Assembly: GCF_026183895.1 (NCBI RefSeq)
Contig: NZ_JAPFQI010000005.1
Span: 1-64,000, forward strand
Length of the DNA: 64,000 nt
Source: Sabulicella glaciei
Lineage (GTDB): Bacteria > Pseudomonadota > Alphaproteobacteria > Acetobacterales > Acetobacteraceae
Direction: 5' to 3'
Every line of letters starts with the position of its first letter. The first letter of the stretch is position 1. A model generated the notes under the pieces. The model had not been told where the DNA came from and did no database searches. It worked only from the letters and a program-made list of their open reading frames with translations. The translations under genes were made by a program, and so were the position numbers. Of the stretch, positions 1 through 8,882 are shown one piece after another.

Positions 1-1
1 C

Positions 2-337
2 GTGGGCGCGCCGCCCGGCCCGGTCGCCGCGCCCACCGGCCGCCCCAACGTCGTGCCGAACTGGCAGGGCGAACTCATGGGCCGGCTGCAGCGCGCGCTG
101 CGCTACCCCGAGAACTCGCGCTACCGGCGGGAGCAAGGCGTCGCGCTGGTCACCTTCACCATGGACCGGTCGGGCCGGGTGCTGGGCGCGCGCCTCGCCC
201 GCTCCTCCGGCTCGCAGGACCTGGATGGGGAGGCGGCGGCGGTGGCGCTGCGCGCCTCACCGCTTCCCTCGCCGCCACCCGAGCTTCCGGGCGACCCGCT
301 CACCCTGACCGTGCCGATCCGCTTCCACCTGCGGTGA
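2..337 (+). CDS. TonB-family C-terminal domain (5'-truncated)
   Basis: Only the C-terminal 111 residues are visible, because the reading frame is open to the window edge. The segment has the TonB C-terminal fold pattern: a helix around the YPENSRY stretch, then VALVTFTMDRSGRVLGARLA and a final strand ending VPIRFHLR. TonB proteins span the inner membrane and pass proton-motive energy to outer-membrane receptors through this domain. The Pro/Ala-rich start fits the periplasmic linker. The gene could equally be a TonB-like paralogue of other function. No exbB or exbD lies downstream; the next genes are on the other strand. Confidence 0.7.
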   Translation: MGAPPGPVAAPTGRPNVVPNWQGELMGRLQRALRYPENSRYRREQGVALVTFTMDRSGRVLGARLARSSGSQDLDGEAAAVALRASPLPSPPPELPGDPLTLTVPIRFHLR

Positions 338-421
338 AGCAACCCCTGGCGCGCGGCCACTTCCTCACGCCGCGTTCCCCGCCCCGGCCCGCGCAAGACT
401 TCCCCACCGCGCGGGCCGGGA

Positions 422-610
422 TCACAGCCCCCGCTGGATGCGTCCCACGCGGTCCACGGTCAGCGCCTCGGGCCAGCCCCAGATCCGCTCGACTGCCACC
501 ACCGCCACGACCAGCACCGCCGCAGCCGCCATGGCGAGGAGGTGCGACCGCGAGGGCGGGTGCCGCAGCCATCGCGCCATCTGGATCGAAAGGCGCAGCA
601 ACGGGTCCAT
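422..610 (-). CDS. Small single-pass membrane protein downstream of rdgB
   Basis: This is a 62-residue protein of unknown function. It has a basic, amphipathic start, one hydrophobic segment (about residues 26-40, rich in Ala and Val) and a short C-terminal tail. Its ATG follows the rdgB stop codon with no gap, so it is probably translated by coupling in an rph-rdgB operon. The position argues for a real gene; nothing in the sequence gives a function. Confidence 0.5.
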   Translation of the reverse strand: MDPLLRLSIQMARWLRHPPSRSHLLAMAAAAVLVVAVVAVERIWGWPEALTVDRVGRIQRGL

Positions 611-1213
611 TCAGCCGCCGAGGCAGGCCGCTTCCAGCGCCGCGAAGGCGCGGGCGCGGTGGGAGAAGCGCCCCTTCTCCTCGGGCGTCATCTCGCCAAA
701 GGAATGCGTCTCGCCCTCCGGCACGAAGAGCGGGTCGTAGCCGAAGCCGTTGCCGCCACGCGGCGGGTCGATCCAGCGCCCCTCGCAGCGTCCCTCGAAG
801 CTTTCGGTGTGCCCGTCGGGCCAGGCCAGGACCAGCACGGCCACGAAGGCGCAGCGCCGCTCGGGCGAGCGGTCCTCCGCGGCGATGCGGGCCATGGCGG
901 CGGGGTAGTCGCGCGACCCGTCCGGGCGCTGCGCCCAGTCGGCGGTGCGCACGCCGGGCGCGCCGCCCAGCCCTTCCACCGCAAGCCCGCTATCGTCGGC
1001 GAGGGCCGGCAGGCCGGTCGCGCGCGCGGCGGCCAGCGCCTTGATCGTCGCGTTCTCCCGGAAGGTGTCGCCGGTTTCCGCCGGCTCGGGCAGGCCCAGC
1101 TCCCCGGCGGAGAGGACCTCCAGCCCGTGCGGCGCCAGCAGCGCGGCGAATTCCCGCCGCTTGCCGGCATTGTGCGTCGCCAGCACCAGCTTGCCGGGGA
1201 GGAGGCGCCTCAT
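611..1213 (-). CDS. rdgB: RdgB/HAM1 non-canonical purine NTP pyrophosphatase
   Basis: A 200-residue protein, the usual family length. It hydrolyses dITP, ITP and XTP to the monophosphate, keeping deaminated purines out of DNA and RNA. Family landmarks are the N-terminal [13 protein letters not shown] nucleotide-binding stretch, [17 protein letters not shown] in the middle, [12 protein letters not shown], and the C-terminal SHRARAF motif. The ATG overlaps the rph stop codon (ATGA), which fixes the start and shows an rph-rdgB operon. A longer frame upstream is only a shadow of rph. Confidence 0.93.
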   Translation of the reverse strand: MRRLLPGKLVLATHNAGKRREFAALLAPHGLEVLSAGELGLPEPAETGDTFRENATIKALAAARATGLPALADDSGLAVEGLGGAPGVRTADWAQRPDGSRDYPAAMARIAAEDRSPERRCAFVAVLVLAWPDGHTESFEGRCEGRWIDPPRGGNGFGYDPLFVPEGETHSFGEMTPEEKGRFSHRARAFAALEAACLGG

Positions 1214-1926
1214 CCCCCCACGGCCTCGCGCTGCTTCAGCACCAGCGCGGCAACGCCGTCCCGCGCCATGTCCAGCATGGCCAGGAACTGCGCCTCGCTG
1301 AAGGGCGCGCCCTCGGCGGTGGCCTGCACCTCCACGAGGTTGCCCGAGCCGGTCAGGACGAAGTTGGCATCCGCCTCGGCCGTGCTGTCCTCGGCATAGT
1401 CGAGGTCCAGGATCGCCTCGCCATTCGCGACGCCGCAGGACACGGCGGCGACGTGGTCGCGCAGCGGGATGGCGGACATGATGTTGGTGCGCACGCAATG
1501 CTGGAAGGCCAGGTGCAGCGCCACCCAGGCGCCGGTGATGGCGGCGCAGCGCGTGCCGGCATCGGCGTTGATGACGTCGCAATCCAGGGTGACGGTCATC
1601 TCGCCCATCGCCTTGCGGTCGGTCACGGCTCGCAGCGACCGGCCGATGAGGCGCTGGATCTCCTGGGTGCGGCCGCTCTGCTTGCCGCGCGCCGCCTCGC
1701 GGTCGCCGCGCGTGTGGGTGGCGCGGGGCAGCATGCCGTATTCCGCCGTCACCCAGCCCAGTCCCTGGTTGCGCATGAAGGGCGGCACCCGCCCCTCCAC
1801 GCTGGCGGCGCAGAGGACCTCGGTGTTGCCGATGCGGATCAGGCAGGAGCCCTCGGCGTGCTTCGCGATGCCGGTCTCGATGGAAACGGGGCGCAGGGCC
1901 TCGGGGGTGCGGCCGGAAGGGCGCAT
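1210..1926 (-). CDS. rph: Ribonuclease PH
   Basis: A 238-residue phosphorolytic 3'-5' exoribonuclease that trims tRNA 3' ends. The N-terminal [14 protein letters not shown] stretch, the [17 protein letters not shown] region, [19 protein letters not shown] and the closing helix before QREAVGG are typical of bacterial RNase PH. The frame stays open much further upstream, but the family start is the ATG at 1926; the extra sequence overlaps the divergent START-like gene. It is translationally coupled to rdgB. Confidence 0.94.
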   Translation of the reverse strand: MRPSGRTPEALRPVSIETGIAKHAEGSCLIRIGNTEVLCAASVEGRVPPFMRNQGLGWVTAEYGMLPRATHTRGDREAARGKQSGRTQEIQRLIGRSLRAVTDRKAMGEMTVTLDCDVINADAGTRCAAITGAWVALHLAFQHCVRTNIMSAIPLRDHVAAVSCGVANGEAILDLDYAEDSTAEADANFVLTGSGNLVEVQATAEGAPFSEAQFLAMLDMARDGVAALVLKQREAVGG

Positions 1927-1978
1927 GCTAAGATGCCTTCGAAATGGATGGGGTGCTTTAAACGGCAATGAGGCTGGC

Positions 1979-2467
1979 ATGACCAGGGGTGGGTCCGCAC
2001 CGCAGAACCTGGACGACGAGACGCGACACGCGGTCACGGTCGGATTGCCGCCCGCCGCGGCCTTCCGCCTCTTCACCGAGGGGTTCGGGCGCTGGTGGCC
2101 GCCGGAATATTCCTGGGCCGGAGACGGGCTGGTGCGGATCGGCATGGAGCCGGTCGAGGGCGGCGCCTGCTTCGAGGTCGGACCCCACGAGTTCCGCTGC
2201 GACTGGGGCCGCGTCACGGTGTGGGAGCCGCCGCGCTTCCTGGCCTTCACCTGGCAGATCGGCCCCGACCGCACCCCGCAGCCCGACCCGGCCCGCGCGT
2301 CCTTCGTGTCGGTCGCCTTCCGGCCGGAAGGGGCGCGGACCCGGGTGGAACTCACCCATGCCGGGTTCCGCAACCATGGCGAGGCCGGTCCCGCCTATCG
2401 CGAGGAGATGTCGAGCCCGCTGGGCTGGCCCCTCCTCCTGTCGCGCTACGCCCGCATCGCCGGCTGA
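1979..2467 (+). CDS. SRPBCC/AHSA1 (START-like) domain protein
   Basis: A 162-residue single-domain protein of the activator-of-Hsp90-like SRPBCC superfamily, a hydrophobic-pocket fold with many ligands. Evidence is the early [20 protein letters not shown] stretch, the central [18 protein letters not shown] segment and ELTHAGF near the C-terminus. The chosen ATG gives a complete domain; upstream sequence in this frame overlaps rph. It is divergent from rph with 52 bases between the start codons. The ligand or target cannot be read from sequence. Confidence 0.78.
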   Translation: MTRGGSAPQNLDDETRHAVTVGLPPAAAFRLFTEGFGRWWPPEYSWAGDGLVRIGMEPVEGGACFEVGPHEFRCDWGRVTVWEPPRFLAFTWQIGPDRTPQPDPARASFVSVAFRPEGARTRVELTHAGFRNHGEAGPAYREEMSSPLGWPLLLSRYARIAG

Positions 2468-2490
2468 GGCGACGCGGGCGCGGCGTCCCG

Positions 2491-3312
2491 TCACATCTGC
2501 TCGGACTGCGCGCCGGAATCCGGGCGCGGCCGCGCCAGTTCCGGCTCCCCGCCCAGCGGCTCCGAGATCATCGGCTCGAACTGCCCCTTGCCGTCATAGG
2601 ACGGCCCCTGCGTCCAGCGCCCGCTGGGAATGGTGGTCCCGTCCTTGTGATGGCCGAGATAGGCGTAGGAGAACTCGTTCTTCTCGCCCGATTGCGGGAA
2701 GGAGTTGGGGATGGGCAGGCCAGCGGAGCCGCCCAGCTCCTCGATCACGGCGAGCCATTGCTGCTGGTGCATGGTGTCGCGCGCGATCAGGAAGGACAGC
2801 ATGTCCTTCATGCCCGGATCGTCCGTCATGCCGTAGAGCCGCGTGGCTAGGACTCGCCCCGTCGCCTCGGCGGTGACGTTGGCGTACATGTCCGCCATGA
2901 GGTTGCCGCTGGCATAGACGTGGCTGGCGTTGAACGGCACGCCGTTGCAGTTCTCCGGCGTCGCACCAAGGCCGGTGGACAGGATGTGGCGCAGATTCAT
3001 GCCGCCCAGCACCGCGCCGGCGACGCCGTCATTCGCCACGTCCTCCTGCATGGAGAGCGGCGCGCCCTCCAGGTTCAGCGCCACGGCGGTGGCCAGCATC
3101 TCGATATGGCCGATCTCCTCCGTGCCGGTGTTGATCAGCATGTCGCGGTACTTCTTCGGCCCACGCGCGCCCCAGCCCTGGAACAGGTACTGCATCATCA
3201 CGCGGATCTCGCCCTCGACGCCGCCGATCGCCTGCTGCAGCGCGCGCGCGAAGATCGGGTTGGGACGCTCGACGCGCACCCGGTACTGAAGCTTGCCGTC
3301 CTGATAGAACAT
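2491..3312 (-). CDS. Manganese (non-haem) catalase
   Basis: A 273-residue dimanganese catalase that splits hydrogen peroxide to water and oxygen. The ligand pattern is intact: E35 in GVEGEIRV, E66 and H69 in TEEIGHIEML, then E149 and H182 in RDTMHQ, at nearly the positions known for the Lactobacillus plantarum enzyme (E35, E66, H69, E148, H181). A GGAGG-type ribosome site precedes the ATG. It lies 65 bases downstream of the DinB gene on the same strand and may share its transcript. No signal peptide is seen, so it should be cytoplasmic. Confidence 0.93.
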   Translation of the reverse strand: MFYQDGKLQYRVRVERPNPIFARALQQAIGGVEGEIRVMMQYLFQGWGARGPKKYRDMLINTGTEEIGHIEMLATAVALNLEGAPLSMQEDVANDGVAGAVLGGMNLRHILSTGLGATPENCNGVPFNASHVYASGNLMADMYANVTAEATGRVLATRLYGMTDDPGMKDMLSFLIARDTMHQQQWLAVIEELGGSAGLPIPNSFPQSGEKNEFSYAYLGHHKDGTTIPSGRWTQGPSYDGKGQFEPMISEPLGGEPELARPRPDSGAQSEQM

Positions 3313-3377
3313 CGTGCCTTCCTCCGGCCTTAATCCATGCCGGGGAAAGCTTCAGGGGTGGATCGGTTGCCCTTGCT

Positions 3378-3878
3378 TCAGCGGGACACCACCCAGGGAA
3401 GGTCGGTGTCGGCGGTGCGCGCGCCGTGCCGCGTCAGCAGTGCATGGGCCTGCCCGCGGTGATGCGTCCCGTGGTTGAAGAGATGCATGACCAGCAGCGC
3501 CGCATGGTTGGTCCGTACTTTGCCCTGGCTGTTGGTCCAGGTGAAATCCGCGTCCAGCCAGGGCTGCGTGACCTCGGCCGCCCATCCCTCGATGCGCGCA
3601 TCCAGGGCGAAGCGCGCCTCGCGCATCGCGTCCCAGTCCGGATGCAGCGCCGCGCTGCCGGGAATGCCGCCCGCCGGCGCGTCCCAACCCGCGAAGCGGT
3701 GCATCCAGATCGCGTCGGCCCAAAGCAGGTGGGACAGCGTGCCGTGCAGGGAGCCGAAGAAGGCGCCGTCCTCCGCGCGGCGCTGCGCCTCCTCCAGCAT
3801 GTCGCCGGCCGCAAAGGTGCGACGGTTCATCTCGCTGTTGTAGGCGGCCATGGTCTGGACATATCGCGGCGTGATCAT
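3378..3878 (-). CDS. DinB-family metal-binding protein
   Basis: A 166-residue four-helix-bundle protein of the DinB/YfiT class. The histidines expected for the divalent-metal site are in the HLLWADAIWMHRF stretch and in the C-terminal HGTHHRGQAHALL motif. Members include thiol-dependent transferases and stress proteins, and the substrate here is unknown. The ATG overlaps the stop of the upstream tandem GNAT gene by 4 bases (ATGA), so the two are probably co-translated. Manganese catalase follows, so the group could be a stress-response transcript; that is inference. Confidence 0.8.
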   Translation of the reverse strand: MITPRYVQTMAAYNSEMNRRTFAAGDMLEEAQRRAEDGAFFGSLHGTLSHLLWADAIWMHRFAGWDAPAGGIPGSAALHPDWDAMREARFALDARIEGWAAEVTQPWLDADFTWTNSQGKVRTNHAALLVMHLFNHGTHHRGQAHALLTRHGARTADTDLPWVVSR

Positions 3879-4882
3879 CCGATGCGCCTCCAGAAAAAGA
3901 TGGTGGCATGGCCCCGCCCCTGCTCGTCCAGGGAAAAGCCCGGGATGCGCCCCGCCTCTTGCCAGCCCAGATCGCGATACAGCGGCTCCGCTAGGTCGCC
4001 CTCGCGCGTGTCGAGCACCAGCAGACGCCTTCCCAGCCGTTCCGCCGCCTGCTCGGCGCGGCGCATCAACGCCCGGCCGATGCCGCGCCGCCGATACGCC
4101 GGGTCCACCAGCAGCTTTCCCACCTCGGCCCGGTGGGTCTGGTTTTCCGGCATGGCGAGGTCGATCTGCACCGCCCCCGCCATCGCACCGTCCAGCCAAG
4201 CCACGAGGAGCACGCGCTGCCCCTGCGCCACCTCGGTCGAGACGCGCTTCCAGAACTGCCGCGACTTCTCGGGGGAAAGCGGCGCGAGAAAGGAGATGCT
4301 CGCCCCCTGCGCCACGCAATGGACCAGGATCTGGGCCAAGCGCCGCTCTGCGCTCGCCGCGGCCGCGGCGTCCAGCGCCTCCACCACCAGTCCCTTCGCC
4401 GGCTTGCCGTAGCGGAACTCCAGCGATTTCGACAGGTCGTCGAGGATGCGGATCGCGCCCTGCCGGACATAGCCGCGCTTCTCGTAGAAGGAATGCGCGG
4501 CCTCAAAGCGCGTGTCGGTCCAGAGCACCATGCGCTCCGCCCCCTCGGCGCGCGCATGCGCCTCGGCGACGGCCAGCAGGCGATGCGCGAGGCCGGTGCC
4601 GCGCGCCGCCTTGTCCACATAGAGGCGGCAGATCTCCCAGGCGCCGTCCTCGCGCAGCGGGCGCGTGGCGATCATCCCGTGCCGGTCCTCGCTCAGCCAG
4701 AGCTTGCCGCCCCGCGCGGCGAAGTGGCTGGCTAGGGCACGCAGCTCGGGCAGTTCGCCGTCCACGTCGAAGACGATGGACGGGTATTCGGCCCAGGCCT
4801 CGCCGACGAGGCGGATGAAATGCGGCGCGTCCGCGTCCGTGCCGTCACGCAGCGCGGGCAGCTGGGCTTGATCCGCGATCAA
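3875..4882 (-). CDS. Tandem GNAT N-acetyltransferase (two domains)
   Basis: A 335-residue protein with two complete GNAT domains. Each has the acetyl-CoA-binding motif A: RLYVDKAARGTGLAHRLL near residue 90 and KLLVDPAYRRRGIGRALM near residue 260, with FYEKRGY and LYRDLGW after them. GNAT enzymes transfer acetyl from acetyl-CoA to amines; the acceptor is unknown. No ATG is available at the 5' end. The TTG at 4882 is the best start in the frame (which opens near 4909), but it lies inside an 18-bp perfect hairpin, so the start is uncertain. It overlaps the DinB gene by 4 bases. Confidence 0.8.
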   Translation of the reverse strand: MIADQAQLPALRDGTDADAPHFIRLVGEAWAEYPSIVFDVDGELPELRALASHFAARGGKLWLSEDRHGMIATRPLREDGAWEICRLYVDKAARGTGLAHRLLAVAEAHARAEGAERMVLWTDTRFEAAHSFYEKRGYVRQGAIRILDDLSKSLEFRYGKPAKGLVVEALDAAAAASAERRLAQILVHCVAQGASISFLAPLSPEKSRQFWKRVSTEVAQGQRVLLVAWLDGAMAGAVQIDLAMPENQTHRAEVGKLLVDPAYRRRGIGRALMRRAEQAAERLGRRLLVLDTREGDLAEPLYRDLGWQEAGRIPGFSLDEQGRGHATIFFWRRIG

Positions 4883-4894
4883 GCCCAGCTGCCC
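4856..4894. repeat. Perfect 18-bp inverted repeat with 3-base loop over a gene start
   Basis: The arm gggcagctgggcttgatc (4856-4873) is followed by the loop cgc and its exact reverse complement (4877-4894). It lies downstream of the aminotransferase stop and covers the likely TTG start and first codons of the tandem GNAT gene. No T-run follows on the minus strand, so it is not a classical intrinsic terminator. It could attenuate transcription or hide the GNAT start in mRNA. Confidence 0.8.
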
Positions 4895-4964
4895 ATCTGC
4901 GCGGCCGATTCACCGTTCCGGCGCAAGCGCCTTCGCGGATCGGACGCGGGACACGCCGCTTCGC

Positions 4965-6185
4965 TCACGACAGGCCCCGGCAGAATTCTTGGATGCGGCC
5001 CATCGCCTCGCGCAGTTCCTCCATGCCCGTGGCGTAGGAGATGCGGACATAGGGCGACATGCCATAGGCCGCGCCCTGCACCACGCCCACATGCGCCTCC
5101 TCGAGCAGCGCCAGGGCGAAGTCGGTGTCGTTCTCGATCCGCACCCCGCCCCTGGTGGTCTTGCCCAGGCAGGCGGCGATGTTGGGGAAGACGTAGAAGG
5201 CGCCCTCGGGCTTGTGGCAGGCCATGCCGGGGGCCCCGTTCAGCGCCTCCACCACGAAGTCGCGGCGGTTGCGGTATTCCGCCGCGCGCTCCGCCACCAG
5301 GTCCTGCGGCCCGTCCAGCGCCGCCACCGCAGCCGCCTGCCCGACCGTGGACACGCCGGAGGTCGCCTGACCCTGCATGTTGAACATGCCCTTGATCAGC
5401 TCCTTCGGCCCGCCGCAGAAGCCGATGCGCCAACCGGTCATCGCGTAGGTCTTGGAGGCGCCGTTGATCGTCAGCGTGCGGTCCTTCAGCCGCGGCTCCA
5501 CCTCAGCGATCGTGCAGAACTCGAACCCGTCATAGACGAGGTGCTCGTACATGTCGTCCGTCATCACCCAGACATGCGGGTGGCGCAGCAGCACCTCGGC
5601 CAGCGCCTTCATCTCCTCGCGGGAGCAGGCGGCGCCGGTCGGGTTGTTGGGGAAGTTCAGCATCACCCATTTGGTCCTGGGCGTGATCGCCGCCTCCAGA
5701 TCCTCCGGGCGCAGCTTGAAGCCGTTGTTCTGCGGGCAGGACACGGTGACCGGCACGCCACCCGCCACCTTCGCCATGTCGGCATAGGACACCCAGTAGG
5801 GCGCGGGGATCACCACCTCGTCGCCCGGGTCCAGCGTCGCCATGAAGGCGTTGTAGATGCTCTGCTTGCCGCCATTCGTGACCAGGATCTCGTCATCCGA
5901 GTAGTCCAGCCCGTTGTCGCGCTTGAACTTGCGTCGGATCGCCGCCTTCAGTGCCGGCGTGCCGCCCTGGGGCGGGTACTTGGTGTCGCCCTTCAGCGCC
6001 GCCTGGTGCGCTGCCTCGATCGCATGGGCGGGGGTGGCGAAGTCCGGCTCGCCCTGGGTCAGCGAGATCACCTTGATCCCCTTCGCCGCCAATTCGCGCG
6101 CCTTCATCCCCATGAGGACGGAGGCGGAAACCTGGACATCGGCAAGGCGGGCGGCGAGGGCGGGCATGGATGAATCCTGCGTCAT
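4965..6185 (-). CDS. Aspartate aminotransferase family (PLP, class I)
   Basis: About 406 residues from the ATG at 6185; a second ATG six codons on would give 400, the usual length. It exchanges amino groups between aspartate-like donors and 2-oxoglutarate with PLP. Key marks are SLTQGEPDFATP, PPQGGTPALKAAI, NFPNNPTGAACS, the PLP lysine in INGASKTYAMTGWRIGF and VRISYATGMEELREAM at the end. The pattern matches the alphaproteobacterial AatA/AspC type, which can also act on prephenate. The upstream extension of the frame overlaps accA and is not coding. Confidence 0.9.
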   Translation of the reverse strand: MTQDSSMPALAARLADVQVSASVLMGMKARELAAKGIKVISLTQGEPDFATPAHAIEAAHQAALKGDTKYPPQGGTPALKAAIRRKFKRDNGLDYSDDEILVTNGGKQSIYNAFMATLDPGDEVVIPAPYWVSYADMAKVAGGVPVTVSCPQNNGFKLRPEDLEAAITPRTKWVMLNFPNNPTGAACSREEMKALAEVLLRHPHVWVMTDDMYEHLVYDGFEFCTIAEVEPRLKDRTLTINGASKTYAMTGWRIGFCGGPKELIKGMFNMQGQATSGVSTVGQAAAVAALDGPQDLVAERAAEYRNRRDFVVEALNGAPGMACHKPEGAFYVFPNIAACLGKTTRGGVRIENDTDFALALLEEAHVGVVQGAAYGMSPYVRISYATGMEELREAMGRIQEFCRGLS

Positions 6186-6258
6186 GGAAATCCGGGGGAG
6201 GATAGGCCGCGCCCGCCCCTGTCGCCAGATGGGCGGGGCTGCGCTATCACGCCGCGCC

Positions 6259-7215
6259 ATGCGCCACTTCCTGGATTTCGAGAAACCGATCGCCGAGCTG
6301 GAAGGCAAGGTGGAGGAGCTTCGCCGCACCACCGATGCCGGCGGCATCGACGTGGCGGAGGAGGTGGCGAAGCTGCGCGACAAGGCGGAGAAGCTGCTCG
6401 CCGCCACCTACGCCAAGCTTTCGCCCTGGCAGAAGGCCCAGGTTGCCCGGCACCCGGAGCGGCCCAAGTGCCTCGACTACGTAGCCGGGCTGATCGAGGA
6501 ATGGACGCCGCTGGCCGGCGACCGCGCCTATGCCGACGACGCCGCCGTGATCGGCGGGCTGGGCCGGTTCCGCGGCCGCGCCGTCGCCGTGCTGGGCACG
6601 GAAAAGGGCCGCGACACCGACACGCGGGTGAAGCACAATTTCGGCATGGCCAAGCCCGAGGGCTACCGCAAGGCCCGCCGCATCATGGAACTCGCGGGCC
6701 GCTTCGGCCTGCCCATCCTGAGCTTCGTGGACACCTCCGGCGCCTTCCCGGGCATCGAGGCCGAGGCTCGCGGCCAGGCCGAAGCCATCGCCCGCTCCAT
6801 CGAGGCGGGGCTCGACGCCCCCGTGCCCTTCGTCGCGACCGTGATCGGCGAGGGCGGGTCGGGCGGCGCCATCGCACTGGCCGCCGCCGACCGGGTGCTG
6901 ATGCTGCAGCACGCCATCTATTCGGTGATCTCGCCCGAAGGCTGCGCCTCCATCCTGTGGCGCGACGCGGCCCTGGCCCCCCAGGCGGCCGAGGCGCTGC
7001 GCCTCACCGCCGAGGACCTCAAGCGCCTCGCCCTGATCGACGAGATCATCGAGGAACCGGTGGGCGGCGCGCACCGCGACGGCGCCGCCACGGTCGCGGC
7101 CGTGGGCGACGCGGTGGCGAACGCGCTGGAGCCGCTGCTTCTGCTGGACGGGCCGACGCTGAAGGCCCGCCGACGCGAGAAGTTCCTGGACATGGGCCGA
7201 AGCGCCGTCGCGTGA
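6259..7215 (+). CDS. accA: Acetyl-CoA carboxylase carboxyltransferase subunit alpha
   Basis: A 318-residue protein starting MRHFLDFEKPIAELEGKVEE, the family's canonical start. With AccD it moves CO2 from carboxybiotin to acetyl-CoA, giving malonyl-CoA, the first step of fatty-acid synthesis. GRDTDTRVKHNFGMAKPEGY, SFVDTSGAFPG, GEGGSGGAIAL and SVISPEGCASILWRD are diagnostic. It is divergent from the aminotransferase with a 73-base gap and is followed after 25 bases by an MFS exporter. AccD is not in this window. Confidence 0.95.
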   Translation: MRHFLDFEKPIAELEGKVEELRRTTDAGGIDVAEEVAKLRDKAEKLLAATYAKLSPWQKAQVARHPERPKCLDYVAGLIEEWTPLAGDRAYADDAAVIGGLGRFRGRAVAVLGTEKGRDTDTRVKHNFGMAKPEGYRKARRIMELAGRFGLPILSFVDTSGAFPGIEAEARGQAEAIARSIEAGLDAPVPFVATVIGEGGSGGAIALAAADRVLMLQHAIYSVISPEGCASILWRDAALAPQAAEALRLTAEDLKRLALIDEIIEEPVGGAHRDGAATVAAVGDAVANALEPLLLLDGPTLKARRREKFLDMGRSAVA

Positions 7216-7240
7216 GGACGGGCGCGGAAGGGACCGCGCC

Positions 7241-8698
7241 ATGGCGGTGAAGGCGGAAAGCCGCCGCGCCTTCCTGCGCGCCTTTCCGGCGGTGGCGCTG
7301 GCGATCTTCACCGCCGCCATCGACCAGACCATCACCGCCACCGCCCTGCCCGCCATGGCGGCCCGCTTCGGCGAGGTGGAGCGCATCTCCTGGGTCGTGG
7401 TCGCCTACCTGATCGCCGCCACCGTGGCCGCGCCGGTCTTCGGGCGGCTGGGCGATGCCTTCGGCCGCCGCCGCATGATGGTGCTGGGCTTCCTGCTGCA
7501 AGGCTCCGGCGCGCTGGCCGCCGCCTTCGCCCCCAATTTCGAGATGCTGCTGCTGGCGCGCCTCGTCCACGGCATCGGCGGCGGAGCGCTGCTCACCCTC
7601 GCCATGGCGGTGGTGGGGGAAAGCCTGCCGCCGCGCGAGCGCGGGCAGTACCAGGCCTATCTCGTGGCCTGCTTCATGTCCGCCTCCGCCCTCGGCCCCA
7701 CGGTGGGCGGCTGGCTGACGGAGCACTACAGCTGGCAGGCGGTGTTCCTGCTGGGGCTGCCGCTGGCGCTGATCGGCCTCCTCGCCACCACGCGCCTGCC
7801 GCGCCGGCCCGGCGGGGGCGGGTTTTCCTTCGACGCGCCGGGCGTGGCGCTGTTCACCCTCTTCGTCGTGGCGCTGGTCGCGATGCTGGACCGGGTGCAG
7901 CGTCTGGACTGGGCGCTGGCCGCCTTCGGCGTGGCCTTCGCCGGCCTCGCCCTGGTCCTGCTGCTGCGCGCCGAGCGCCGCGCGCCCGACCCGCTCCTGC
8001 CACTTTCCGTGCTGGGCGAGGCGACGGTGTGGCGCACCAACGCCCTGTCCTCCTTCATCGCCGCGACGCTGGTGGCGATGATCTCCTTCCTGCCGCTCTA
8101 CCTTTCGGTGGTGCGGGGCGTGCCCATCGCCACGGTCGGGCTCATGCTGCTGCCGATGAGCATGGGGGGTGGGCTGGGCGCGCTCTCCTCCGGCCTGTTC
8201 ATGGCGCGCACCGGACGCAACATGCTGCTGCCCTCGGTGGGGCTGGCCGTTTCCACGCTGATCCTCTGCTTCCTGTCCTTTGGCGCCGGGCAGGTGCCGC
8301 TGTCGGTGTTGCCCTGGCTGCTCGGCCTCGTTTCCGTCGGCTTCGGCACCTCCTTCCCCGCCGTGCAGACTACGGTGCAGGTGGCGGCCGGTCCGGGGCG
8401 GCTCGGCACCGCCACGGCCAGCGTGCAGTTCATGCGGAACCTGGGCGCCGCCGCGGGCACCGCGCTGCTGGGCGCCCTGCTCTTTGGCACACTGGCGCTG
8501 GGCGAGGCCGGGCTGGCCGAGCGCGTCCGCGCCGCCATCCAGGGCGGCCGCGCCGCCCTCGGCGCGATGCCGGAGGCGGAACAGGCGGTGCTGGCCGCGG
8601 CGCTGGCGGAAGGGTTCCGCTCGCTCTTCGCCGGGGCGGCGGTGATGGGCGGCGTCGCCACGGTGCTGGCCTGGCGCGTGCCGCTGCGGCGGATCTGA
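7241..8698 (+). CDS. MFS drug exporter, DHA2/EmrB-QacA-like
   Basis: A 485-residue protein, hydrophobic throughout, long enough for the 14-helix DHA2 branch. The FTAAIDQTITATALPAM start and the motif-A loop GRLGDAFGRRR after the second helix mark a proton-coupled drug/H+ antiporter of the inner membrane. It may be co-transcribed with accA, 25 bases upstream, though no functional link is evident. The substrate cannot be predicted. A terminator-like hairpin lies about 150 bases downstream. Confidence 0.87.
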   Translation: MAVKAESRRAFLRAFPAVALAIFTAAIDQTITATALPAMAARFGEVERISWVVVAYLIAATVAAPVFGRLGDAFGRRRMMVLGFLLQGSGALAAAFAPNFEMLLLARLVHGIGGGALLTLAMAVVGESLPPRERGQYQAYLVACFMSASALGPTVGGWLTEHYSWQAVFLLGLPLALIGLLATTRLPRRPGGGGFSFDAPGVALFTLFVVALVAMLDRVQRLDWALAAFGVAFAGLALVLLLRAERRAPDPLLPLSVLGEATVWRTNALSSFIAATLVAMISFLPLYLSVVRGVPIATVGLMLLPMSMGGGLGALSSGLFMARTGRNMLLPSVGLAVSTLILCFLSFGAGQVPLSVLPWLLGLVSVGFGTSFPAVQTTVQVAAGPGRLGTATASVQFMRNLGAAAGTALLGALLFGTLALGEAGLAERVRAAIQGGRAALGAMPEAEQAVLAAALAEGFRSLFAGAAVMGGVATVLAWRVPLRRI

Positions 8699-8744
8699 CC
8701 GGGCGCCTTGACGGTCGCCCGGCCCGCGGCGGAGGATGACGCCG

Positions 8745-8877
8745 TGATCCATTGCTGCGCCAAGCCTGCGAAGTCGAAGAAGTGCCCCTCGCGGGGCACC
8801 CTGGATCGTCGCGCGCGGTAAGCCCAAGCGCCACAGGATCAGGTTGAACCCCGCCGGTTTGGACGGGGTCGCCTTTT
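8745..8877 (+). ncRNA. Candidate structured RNA or leader between MFS gene and dapA
   Basis: This intergenic stretch holds nested complementary parts: TGATCC at 8745 pairs with GGATCA at 8836, a 7-bp hairpin gtgcccc/ggggcac sits at 8782-8799, and a terminator-like hairpin with a T-run closes it. No reading frame of note is present. It may be a small RNA or the MFS 3' UTR. It matches no RNA family I can name, and no promoter was identified. Confidence 0.25.
8848..8877 (+). terminator. Probable intrinsic terminator after MFS region
   Basis: The arms accccg and cggggt form a 6-bp stem with a possible 2-bp inner extension, followed by cgcctttt. The T-run is short, so termination efficiency is uncertain. 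It would end transcripts from accA and the MFS gene, or a small RNA, before the dapA-family gene. Confidence 0.45.
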
Positions 8878-8882
8878 CACTC

